From Bacilli bacterium (GTDB taxonomy: Bacteria; Bacillota_I; Bacilli_A; RF39; UBA660), in contig JAFRIS010000006.1 of assembly GCA_017432665.1 (NCBI GenBank), positions 1 through 49,101 on the forward strand: a stretch of 49,101 nt of DNA, in the 5' to 3' direction. Shown here piece by piece: positions 42,201 to 48,007 of the stretch. A program made the translations under genes and the position numbers. Below the pieces are notes generated by a model. It was given only the letters and a program-made list of their open reading frames with translations, did not search any database and was not told the DNA's origin. Each line of letters opens with the position of its first letter. Position 1 is the first letter of the stretch.

Positions 42201-44070
42201 GAATGGTGATACAACATTCCATGTATTAGACTTTGATGATTCAGAATTAGATCCTAGCTTAACAATGGTTGAGGAAACTCAAGTACCTAAATTTGCTAGG
42301 GTTGGTTCAGATGAATCAAAGAAATTCGGATTAAATATGAAGAGTGAGTCTACTGAGTGGACATCTAGCAATAAAACTTCTTTTGTAAGTGCTAATAATG
42401 GTGAAGCTTTAGGAGACAAAACATATCTAACAAGTAGTGATGCCGGAGCGCCTAACTTGCAATTCTACTTATATCATGCTAAAAACATTGAAATGGAAGG
42501 GGATTTAGGGACTGTTGTTATTACAATGGATGCTTCAACTCCTAAAAATGGTTATGAAGTAGATTTGAAAATGGTCACAATTAGAATTAATATTGAAGCG
42601 ATTAATTATTCTGATGGTAACCATTATGATGCAAGTATTAGTTATGGTAAAAAATATTCAATGCCGGTAACTACACCAGTAAATATAACTCCTAAGTCAC
42701 AATTTACTGAGTATTTCTCATTAATTGCTAATGATGAAATAAATGATATTTATGGTAATAATCATAACTATTATCGTACTTTAGTATCTAGTTATGCACT
42801 TCCAGTGGGAACAACAATTTCAATGATTGATTTATCTAAAGATACACCTGCATATTATTATTACGAAGTGGATGCAACTAACTATGCTCAAAAAGTACAG
42901 GAATTAGCTACTGACAATGAAATATCTTATCGATTGTCGGACTTCCTGGCTATGGATACAACGACTCTGACAAATAAGTATAATGATACCGTGAAGAATC
43001 TTGAATATTATGATACAGACATGGGTATGGCTTATGAAGAATTCTTATTTATATTTGATTTTAAGAATACCAATATAACGACGGCTCAATTGGATAATGA
43101 AATGCTATTTGAGCTTCGTACAAATGATGATAGAACAGCTATTACAGTACTGGATAAACGTTTAGAAGATCGTGATATGGTATTTAATATTCATCAAACA
43201 AGTAATATTGCTTTATCACAAACAATAAGTACTGCTAATACTAACTTCTACTATGATATGGCTAATACAACAGTTTATACTACTCAAGTATCATATTCTA
43301 CTAGTGGAAGTACTTTAAAAGTAATTGATACTAATTATGAAGCCAGTCGAATGGGTGTTAATATTCAATTGTTTGATAGCCATGGTACTAGTGTTAGTTC
43401 ATCAATGTTATCAGGTACAGTAATTAAAATTGGTAATGAAGAACACTATGTTGATAGCGATGGTGTATTTAGAATAAAACTGGCTAATAAAGTTACTAAT
43501 GTTGTTAGAAATTTAAATATAACAGTTGATTCTTTATTACCAGCCGGTGAATATACTGTTAAATATTCTATAATTGCATCTTCTGATGGATTACACGCAT
43601 CTAACTTAGATGCACCTACTTATACACAAACTATTCATGTAGTAAATGCTGATAATGTAATTACCGTATCAAACAATGATAAAACCAAGGTGTTCTATGC
43701 AGATTTAGGCTACAATGAAGCATATAATGCTAGTAATACTTATCAAATTAAATATACTTCGACATTAGTAAATACTAATGTAAGACTAGGGGTTTATAAA
43801 AGAAAAACAGATGTCTATAATTCAACTCAATATGTTGAGACAGAAGCTTCTAAAATATTCTCAAATAATTTACCTGGCACAGGTTCAACAACTTATCCAT
43901 TTGAAGTATCTCTTCCATTTGATAGTTCACCTTATAATGTCCTTCTAACAGTTAATCCTGCTATTAAGAGTGGAACTTATAAATTAGTCTTTAAACTATG
44001 TGATAATGACCAAGTGGTAGATACTGATGAGGTATATTTGATCGTTAAAAAACCTGTTGTACAGGATTAA
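36229..44070 (+). CDS. Giant secreted surface protein (2613 residues) with YGGGN repeats
   Basis: It starts with TTG at 36229 after AAGGAGGT. The N-terminal hydrophobic segment is at 5-26 (LTITLTLVFLAVFSVAFFFI). Residues about 55-160 are GLUG-like beta-solenoid ('GTEGNPYLIKNGEELAYLQK', 'FSGFFNGKGHTIENISI'). A Listeria-Bacteroides-repeat-like segment near 455-505 contains 'LVFNGWITDY' and 'ITMYAVWTKGK'. Residues about 968-1720 hold about 25 copies of a [VF][YF]GG[GSN]N-type turn alternating with short strands, a predicted beta-helix. The C-terminal 800 residues are Thr/Asn-rich beta-sandwich-like. There is no sortase motif or C-terminal anchor. It is flanked by two signal peptidases. Adhesin or matrix function is inferred. 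Confidence 0.9.
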   Translation: MKKKVLTITLTLVFLAVFSVAFFFIYTDKPVLGEKTDIIWDGSTIATSFSGGNGTEGNPYLIKNGEELAYLQKLLGGDQANNYNNLYYELTDDINLGSHELGPISTETAFSGFFNGKGHTIENISIVGENKIEGTNYYGLFGNVDNGSINNLNISGIKISVVGNGITELGVLAGKVDYDTKDVKEKSSINNISIRGIDIDLSEATLAEDSNVGLLVGEIGKNYNFTNITVSGKLASKDNKHIGILANSINSDLKNVVYSLETELEIQKTEVESNIKLTNIYEFKDNKYYLEDKEVDTDDILKELNKDLKDYEWSLDKEDFILELKEEVNGQSDNKGIIKPKEMKSAAITLHNTGKDNGTVYLNDLESDEDFYEGQNYTDWKTENTIPDFTNKNLYNTNNLAKIYIRYSGASIDDSTIKGYVSNDELYSDFIYYKYYPIEDGKVKIPLIDNPYAYRPRKGNVDLVFNGWITDYTGAVVSIDMETYDRYVTIPAPANPSTATSITMYAVWTKGKVYQMTSSQTLATAESSFTTGMVSTISTSRDYGITDFSIYYLRRTADRWEDYPRNSYDENGNSLYGYYCRSRNGCTYYIQAPSTFDPDEDYYRLQNGYMSAAPYTTVTSNFIEVGKSTAGYFRQKTISGSRVGYYNANGEPETGTCNNCTVYELIPYYDQNNTPNVLGANDTNTYYYLTTRDTNIVVLRAALNYSNTRFTNTKPLTVTSLHNGNDYRSDGSMSMTSAYVYAQADLRIEYVRPTGNINANASNSTYNSAAPPSSLSSRSIFGNYQNLKVGRGITFSTTDSYVNFQSVIAGNVSSTGSSSSLTKYKMIVESGESNQISVTGGANSSSTTQYVDGVAVLGCDFDRASNANNLLHVYHATAAGWGGNLRSSSTAGVATQQIVKSGSYGTSKNNYSCGVYVGGRGSSGSYHYSAREAIIEGGYIFNLIGGALANTNKTTNDAYIFVKGGNVDLVFGGAGVSETYGNRIIAVTGGQVNYGVFGGSNGTSGSNSSNQRGTLSGDTFVYIGGHALIGGGDSAGLYNVAPGTVYGAGNGNSSNTAGTIGSVNNSNVLINGGTIRSNVYGGGNFGAIGTNLSSGTVNAKLKIKNGTISGSVYGGGNNNGAGTTNVVANVDLEMSGGTVSGSVYGGSRVKGTIYGSTTVKVNGGTISEDVYGGGEGGYRRVGNTTYDGTYVARNVTVTIGDNNVSTTPSISGNVYGGSAYGSVNGTTNNGSATATYRTTVTVNKGTIVGDVFGGGKGGTEDGSTYTPKEYGDITVSINGGSIGRVFGGNDQMGSPGRNDYVYLNGGTIGSAFGGGNNTGQTTTNIYLQGSTITNDLYGGSNESGSITTTNVEITSGSVKNVFGGNNLGGTTNTSNVDISGGTITNNVYGGGNEVGVGTTHVDITGGTVGTTIFGGSNQSGTVTTAFVTMNATGNYPDVYGGNNSGGTTIASHVTITKGNIVNVYGGGYRATTGSTDIDMTGGTVTNMFGGGNFADVTETDINITGGNLTNVFGGGNKANVTTDTLVNIQGATATGSVFGGGNQGEVLGNSEITIKNSAVNGSAYAGGNEADVKGNTTITVEGTSTIGTSSTQVPMGSVFGSGNSAGTGTASNKKTATVNIVGGTVYGNVYGGANTSVVNGVANIKIGTAAVNNNTLTEGNIWIKGTVYGGGESNAAGSAEYDYTAISVTEGINITINGDGYANNSHTFKLNGSIFGSGNASSSAGDSTIYIKKLGTLAAPNDNLSIQRTTYLTIDESVIHLIGATDITNKYSNAKYSFNLIGTKQPDQDPVGGLILKNNSTLLLDENANQLVSFYSGVDTQQGLAPATVTIDDSEQSVVKNTDNRVYMLANKNLNIATDDDATDYGKVTGMTFFGVYRNSAGNIHEVGVYDPSVYTYGHSATTADLVIASSYVLGSHHSNHDITKDGFYTNYLEEDTNFSQVRTGYIHPTPPDVAYYRWQIGTNSIEYEFTMTASKYLSMGTNTLSLIDFPNGDTTFHVLDFDDSELDPSLTMVEETQVPKFARVGSDESKKFGLNMKSESTEWTSSNKTSFVSANNGEALGDKTYLTSSDAGAPNLQFYLYHAKNIEMEGDLGTVVITMDASTPKNGYEVDLKMVTIRINIEAINYSDGNHYDASISYGKKYSMPVTTPVNITPKSQFTEYFSLIANDEINDIYGNNHNYYRTLVSSYALPVGTTISMIDLSKDTPAYYYYEVDATNYAQKVQELATDNEISYRLSDFLAMDTTTLTNKYNDTVKNLEYYDTDMGMAYEEFLFIFDFKNTNITTAQLDNEMLFELRTNDDRTAITVLDKRLEDRDMVFNIHQTSNIALSQTISTANTNFYYDMANTTVYTTQVSYSTSGSTLKVIDTNYEASRMGVNIQLFDSHGTSVSSSMLSGTVIKIGNEEHYVDSDGVFRIKLANKVTNVVRNLNITVDSLLPAGEYTVKYSIIASSDGLHASNLDAPTYTQTIHVVNADNVITVSNNDKTKVFYADLGYNEAYNASNTYQIKYTSTLVNTNVRLGVYKRKTDVYNSTQYVETEASKIFSNNLPGTGSTTYPFEVSLPFDSSPYNVLLTVNPAIKSGTYKLVFKLCDNDQVVDTDEVYLIVKKPVVQD
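39130..41395 (+). repeat. Coding repeat array: about 25 YGGGN-type units
   Basis: Within the giant gene, units of roughly 25-35 codons end in GTTTATGGTGGTGGAAA-like DNA encoding [VI]-[YF]-G-G-G-N. Examples are VYGGGNFG, VYGGGNNN, VFGGNNLG, VYGGGNEV, VFGGGNKA and VFGGGNQG, with 'GGTVTN' or 'GGTISG' strands between. Spacing and flanks vary, so this is a protein repeat, not a mobile or CRISPR repeat. Confidence 0.85.
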
Positions 44071-44101
44071 AATGTATGTTAAAATTAGGATGGTGATATA
44101 A

Positions 44102-44701
44102 ATGAAAAAGGTTATTTCCTGGGTATTAGGAATAGTTGAAGCCATAATAATTGTCTATGTAATTTTCTTAACAAGTTGTTTATTATTTGTTAATGATTTT
44201 GGCAATACACAATTTGGTAAATATACATTAATAGAAGTTAACAAAGGACAAGCATCTTTATTAGAAGGTGTTGAAGAAGGAGATCTTTTAGTAATAAAAG
44301 ATGGTAATGATATTGTTAAGGGGAATGTAATTTATTATTATAGTGTTATTAATGAACAGTATTTTGTTAAAAAAGCTATGGTAACAGATATTAAAGAAGA
44401 TAATTTCGATTCTATATATACAGTTGATGTAGCTAATAAAGGTGAAACTAATGCTATTCAAGGTAAAAAAGTAATAGGTAATTATATTTCTATTCATAGA
44501 AAATTAGGAAAGGTACTAACTGCTTTAGAATCAAAAGTAGGATTCTTATTCCTAGTATTATTACCAATGCTATGTATCTTTATTTACCATGTATATTCGT
44601 TCATAATAATTTTAAAATTTGAGAAAGTTGACCCTGAAGAAGAGGATATTGAGATATTAGAAGAAACAAAACCTAAAAAGAAGAGAAAAAAGAAGAAGTA
44701 A
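44102..44701 (+). CDS. Divergent S26 signal peptidase with possible Ser/Lys dyad
   Basis: The 199-residue protein has membrane helices at about 8-30 and 146-168, the same layout as SipW-type peptidases. The segment 'KGQASLLEGVEEGDLLVIK' aligns with the catalytic-Ser region (Ser52). 'EQYFVKKAMVTD' aligns with the region carrying His in SipW and with the 'YIKR' Lys region of bacterial signal peptidase I, so Lys90 could be the base. The C-terminus is a basic tail (KPKKKRKKKK). GGTGATATAA precedes the start. It follows the giant gene directly. The usual SM dipeptide is replaced by SL, so activity is likely but not certain. Confidence 0.65.
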   Translation: MKKVISWVLGIVEAIIIVYVIFLTSCLLFVNDFGNTQFGKYTLIEVNKGQASLLEGVEEGDLLVIKDGNDIVKGNVIYYYSVINEQYFVKKAMVTDIKEDNFDSIYTVDVANKGETNAIQGKKVIGNYISIHRKLGKVLTALESKVGFLFLVLLPMLCIFIYHVYSFIIILKFEKVDPEEEDIEILEETKPKKKRKKKK

Positions 44702-44716
44702 TTCTTCTTTTTTTAG
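44687..44716 (+). terminator. Terminator after the second signal peptidase gene
   Basis: AAAAAGAAGAA (44687-44697) pairs with TTCTTCTTTTT (44702-44712), with further T residues. It overlaps the stop codon. Confidence 0.7.
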
Positions 44717-44745
44717 TTCATTTTGTTTAATTTCAATAATAATTA

Positions 44746-44754
44746 TGGTATAAT
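44746..44754 (+). promoter_or_regulatory. Extended -10 promoter of the three pilin-like genes
   Basis: TGG TATAAT (TATAAT at 44749-44754). The -35 is unclear (TTGTTT at 44723-44728 is 20 bases away). Confidence 0.5.
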
Positions 44755-44777
44755 TAAATCAAACTAGGGTGAAGTTT

Positions 44778-45368
44778 ATGAAAGATAGAAATAAAAGAGT
44801 ATTGTTGGTTACATTATTAATATTTTGTTTCATATATTTGGTTGTTAGGGGTGTCCAAGCAGCTTATGAATCAACTATTTCTGGAAAGGCAGAAAATGAT
44901 ATAGCAAACTGGTCAATTAAAGTTAATAATCAAGAAATTAGTAGTGATACAGTACAAAATATTGACCTAACATATACCGTTAATGACTTAACTAACATTA
45001 GATCTGGAAAAGTTGCCCCAGGTGTTAACCTTAGTTATCCTATTCAAATAGATGCTTCAGGTAGTGAAGTAGCTGTTAAAATTACTTTTACAATTACAGA
45101 TAAAACTATTGATCCTGATAAATATTTAACTTTGACAAGTGTTACTTCTAACAGCTTAACAATTGTTAAGGTTGATGAAGACAAGTATAGTGCTGTTATT
45201 CCTAAAGCTAGTTTAAGTGGTGTAAAAACAGTTACTTTAAATATGTCTTGGATAGATACTGGAGATTTAATAGAATATGATGATACAGTAACTGATGATA
45301 ACTTTATGGAGGTTAACTTTAATGCAATTCAATACACAGGAGAAGTATTAACTCCATACAGTGGCTAG
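44778..45368 (+). CDS. TasA-like secreted protein, copy A
   Basis: The protein has 196 residues from ATG 44778, five bases after AGGGTGA. It has a basic start (MKDRNKR), a hydrophobic core (VLLVTLLIFCFIYLVV) and 'RGVQAAYESTISGKAENDIA' followed by NWSIKVN. This is the typical N-terminus of mature TasA/CotN-like SipW substrates: Ala cleavage site, aromatic residue, then a short spacer to 'ANW'. The mature domain is a predicted beta-sandwich with 'GVNLSYPIQIDASGSEVAVK'. It is the first of three consecutive small secreted genes. A minor fibre subunit is a reasonable guess. Confidence 0.75.
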   Translation: MKDRNKRVLLVTLLIFCFIYLVVRGVQAAYESTISGKAENDIANWSIKVNNQEISSDTVQNIDLTYTVNDLTNIRSGKVAPGVNLSYPIQIDASGSEVAVKITFTITDKTIDPDKYLTLTSVTSNSLTIVKVDEDKYSAVIPKASLSGVKTVTLNMSWIDTGDLIEYDDTVTDDNFMEVNFNAIQYTGEVLTPYSG

Positions 45369-45379
45369 TAGGTGATAAT

Positions 45380-45979
45380 ATGAAAAAAGAAAATTTAATT
45401 GAATCACTTGGTGTCGAAAGAACAAAGAAAATTTTCAAAGCAACTTTGGTTTTAGTTTTCTTTCTATTACTAGGTTTCTTTTTTGCTCAATCATATGCTA
45501 AATATGAATCATCTGTTAAATTAAGTTCTAATGTTGATAAAGCAATTTACTTACTTAAAGATGAAAAAATGACTTTTAACCTAGATCCAGATGCTATAGT
45601 ACCTAGTGATACAGATTATACGTATACATTTACGGTATCTAACTTTGATGGTAGCCAAAATGGTGATATTAATTTGAAATATTATATTCAAGTTAAAACA
45701 ACAACCAATCTACCAATTACAGTTAAATTATTAAGAAATCAAGCTTATAGTCCTTCAGGAACTAATATTATTCCAGGATATGAGTTAGTTCAAGATGAGG
45801 ACGGAGCTTGGTACAAACTATATACTGCCTCACCAAGTTATGAATTTCAATATAATACTAGAAGAACGGATAGTTATGTATTAGTAGTAGAATATCCAGA
45901 AATTAATAAATCTAATTTAGCTTATACTGGGGTACCAGAAAACATTGAGGTAGCAATTTATTCAGAACAAAAAGTTTAA
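45380..45979 (+). CDS. TasA-like secreted protein, copy B
   Basis: The 199-residue protein starts at 45380 after GGTGATAAT. It has a hydrophobic segment at about 21-40 (ATLVLVFFLLLGFFFAQ) and the cleavage-like 'QSYAKYESSVKLSSNVDKAI', matching the AYAKY pattern of SipW substrates. The rest is beta-rich ('DYTYTFTVSNFDG', 'YYIQVKTTTNLPITVKLLRN'). It lies 11 bases after copy A and 9 before copy C. The three are similar in layout but diverged in sequence, so they are likely distinct subunits rather than redundant copies. Confidence 0.75.
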   Translation: MKKENLIESLGVERTKKIFKATLVLVFFLLLGFFFAQSYAKYESSVKLSSNVDKAIYLLKDEKMTFNLDPDAIVPSDTDYTYTFTVSNFDGSQNGDINLKYYIQVKTTTNLPITVKLLRNQAYSPSGTNIIPGYELVQDEDGAWYKLYTASPSYEFQYNTRRTDSYVLVVEYPEINKSNLAYTGVPENIEVAIYSEQKV

Positions 45980-45988
45980 GGAGAAATT

Positions 45989-46930
45989 ATGAAGTATATT
46001 AGAGAACATAGAAAACTTAGTATTATTACCCTAATAGTTCTAGTAGGGGTTTTAATGTTGGGTTTAGCTTATGCTAAGTACTTCTTAAATATAATTAACA
46101 ATTACATATTAGAAACTAAGAGATTTTATTTTAATAGTTCAGTACTAACGGTTAATAATAAACATTATCAAATAAATAACTGGGATGGTGTTAGTACTTA
46201 TCCTATTACAATAGATTTAAATAATCGTAAGAACGCGGAAAGATATACAACTAGTGATATTGAATATACTATTCATGTTGTTTGCGATACATCAAAATTA
46301 AATTGTTCACTTAGTAAAACATCAAGTATTCTTAGAGAAGATGATCATACTGATAGTTATCAAATAACAGTTTCACCAATAGTTAATTTCAATGCTGGAG
46401 AAACAGTAAGTGTTCATACATATGTTGAATCAAGTTCACCATATGTTAAACAATTATCTGCAACATATGACTTAAATGTTATTAATAGTAGATTTACTTA
46501 TGATATTGAAGATAAAGCCGGAGATTTGGCATTAAACTTAAATCTAACTAATTCAATGGCTTATTATGAAGTAGAAGAAGCTTTTGGAAATTACTCTGTA
46601 GGTGATGAAATAAGTAATGATGTTTACCTAACATTATCGGATACTAATAAAGCAAAATGCTTCTCTGCTAAAGTAACGTTAACTTTTGATCCAAGTGTAG
46701 TCATCTTAGATTCTACAGATAATTCAATAAAAAATCGATTGTCATCTCCATATCAGACAACTACTATAAATGGTAATAGTTATGTGTCGAAATATGCATT
46801 TAAAGTAGATGCCGCGACGAATAAAAACGTTATTTTTTATAAAACTAATCCGTATGTTAATTACACATATCCAAGAAATAATAATAGTCCAATTATTCAA
46901 GTTGATGTCCAATTGGCACGTACTCAGTAA
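45989..46930 (+). CDS. TasA-like secreted protein, copy C (longer)
   Basis: The 313-residue protein has a signal region at about 9-29 (LSIITLIVLVGVLMLGLAYA), followed by 'AKYFLNIINNYILETKRFYF', again the SipW-substrate pattern. It appears to have two beta domains. The first is about 40-165 with two Cys (VVCDTSKLNCSL). The second is about 175-313, beginning 'DIEDKAGDLALNLNLTNSMA' and resembling cohesin-like or pilin sandwich folds ('VEEAFGNYSVGDEISNDVYL'). AGGAG precedes the start. It ends the three-gene unit. A tip or branching subunit is possible, but nothing in the sequence proves it. Confidence 0.7.
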   Translation: MKYIREHRKLSIITLIVLVGVLMLGLAYAKYFLNIINNYILETKRFYFNSSVLTVNNKHYQINNWDGVSTYPITIDLNNRKNAERYTTSDIEYTIHVVCDTSKLNCSLSKTSSILREDDHTDSYQITVSPIVNFNAGETVSVHTYVESSSPYVKQLSATYDLNVINSRFTYDIEDKAGDLALNLNLTNSMAYYEVEEAFGNYSVGDEISNDVYLTLSDTNKAKCFSAKVTLTFDPSVVILDSTDNSIKNRLSSPYQTTTINGNSYVSKYAFKVDAATNKNVIFYKTNPYVNYTYPRNNNSPIIQVDVQLARTQ

Positions 46931-46956
46931 AATACTTTTAAACAGAACTATATATA

Positions 46957-46965
46957 TGCTATAAT
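46957..46965 (+). promoter_or_regulatory. Extended -10 promoter before the 338-residue protein gene
   Basis: TGC TATAAT (TATAAT at 46960-46965). No terminator precedes it, so this gene may be read both from its own promoter and from upstream. Confidence 0.5.
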
Positions 46966-46990
46966 TTAATAGAATAGATAGGGTGATAAG

Positions 46991-48007
46991 ATGAATAATA
47001 TAGTTGATTCATACAAGAAATTTAAAATTTATTACCTAGGGAAGATAGGAAAGATATTATATACTTCTAAAGAACCAAAATCTATAGATATTTTGGATAG
47101 ATATCTAAATAACTATTTCAACGCTAAGTTTTATAATATCTATGAAACAGTTGAAGATGGACAACCATTTTCTTTTGAAGTTTTACAAGAGGAATTTGAT
47201 GGTTTAGAAATAGAATTATTGGAGACAAATAAAGAACTTACTAAACAAATAAAAGAATTAAAGAAAGTAGCTTACTTTATTTGTAATTTAGATGGAATAT
47301 ATCAAACAGAAGAAGAAATACAAAAACTAATTGAAGAAGAAGTAGTAAAAGAACAATATATTCAAATAATTCTAGGAAATAAGAAAGAACAATTTATAAA
47401 TGCTTTTATAGAGATGTCTCGTAAAGAAAATAAAATATTGGAGACTGATATTAATGAGTTTTTTGAATTAACTAGTCACCAACAAGATAATATAGTGATA
47501 ATTGACATGGCTCATAGTATTAAATTATTAAATAGTTATCGTAAGACTTTAGTTAATCAAGTATATAAAGATCAAAAGTTATATTTAAAGAAAGCAGTTA
47601 ATATTCTTGATAAAATAGCTTTTAAGATTTTGAAAGATAGATGTTTAGGGCTAGATGATAAATTAAGATATGTTGTTTTACTTGAAAGTCCAGCTATCGT
47701 AAATGGTGATTTTGCTAAAGAGATAAAGGATATTATCAATGATCCATTAATTATTAAAAAACTTGGAGTTGCTTTATCAGATGATGTATTGTTCACAAGA
47801 GAGAATTTATTTAAGAATAATGCAGTTCGATTATCTTGTTTCAGGGATATGACATATGTTAATGATCTTGATAAAAAGTTTACTACAGTATTAGCTTTAC
47901 CAATAGAATACTTTATAATTACAAGTTATAAAACTAAACGCGAAGCAGATATAATCGCTCATGCTGATATTGATGATAGAATAATAATATATGAGGAGGA
48001 TAACTAA
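46991..48007 (+). CDS. Helical cytoplasmic protein, unknown
   Basis: The 338-residue protein has no signal peptide or membrane helix. It is predicted mostly helical with a Glu/Lys-rich coil near 72-95 ('EIELLETNKELTKQIKELKK') and a C-terminal part ending 'PIEYFIITSYKTKREADIIA'. GGTGATAAG immediately precedes the start. Its stop overlaps the ATG of the AAA+ ATPase gene by one base, so the two are translationally coupled and may work together. I do not recognise the family. Confidence 0.75.
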   Translation: MNNIVDSYKKFKIYYLGKIGKILYTSKEPKSIDILDRYLNNYFNAKFYNIYETVEDGQPFSFEVLQEEFDGLEIELLETNKELTKQIKELKKVAYFICNLDGIYQTEEEIQKLIEEEVVKEQYIQIILGNKKEQFINAFIEMSRKENKILETDINEFFELTSHQQDNIVIIDMAHSIKLLNSYRKTLVNQVYKDQKLYLKKAVNILDKIAFKILKDRCLGLDDKLRYVVLLESPAIVNGDFAKEIKDIINDPLIIKKLGVALSDDVLFTRENLFKNNAVRLSCFRDMTYVNDLDKKFTTVLALPIEYFIITSYKTKREADIIAHADIDDRIIIYEEDN

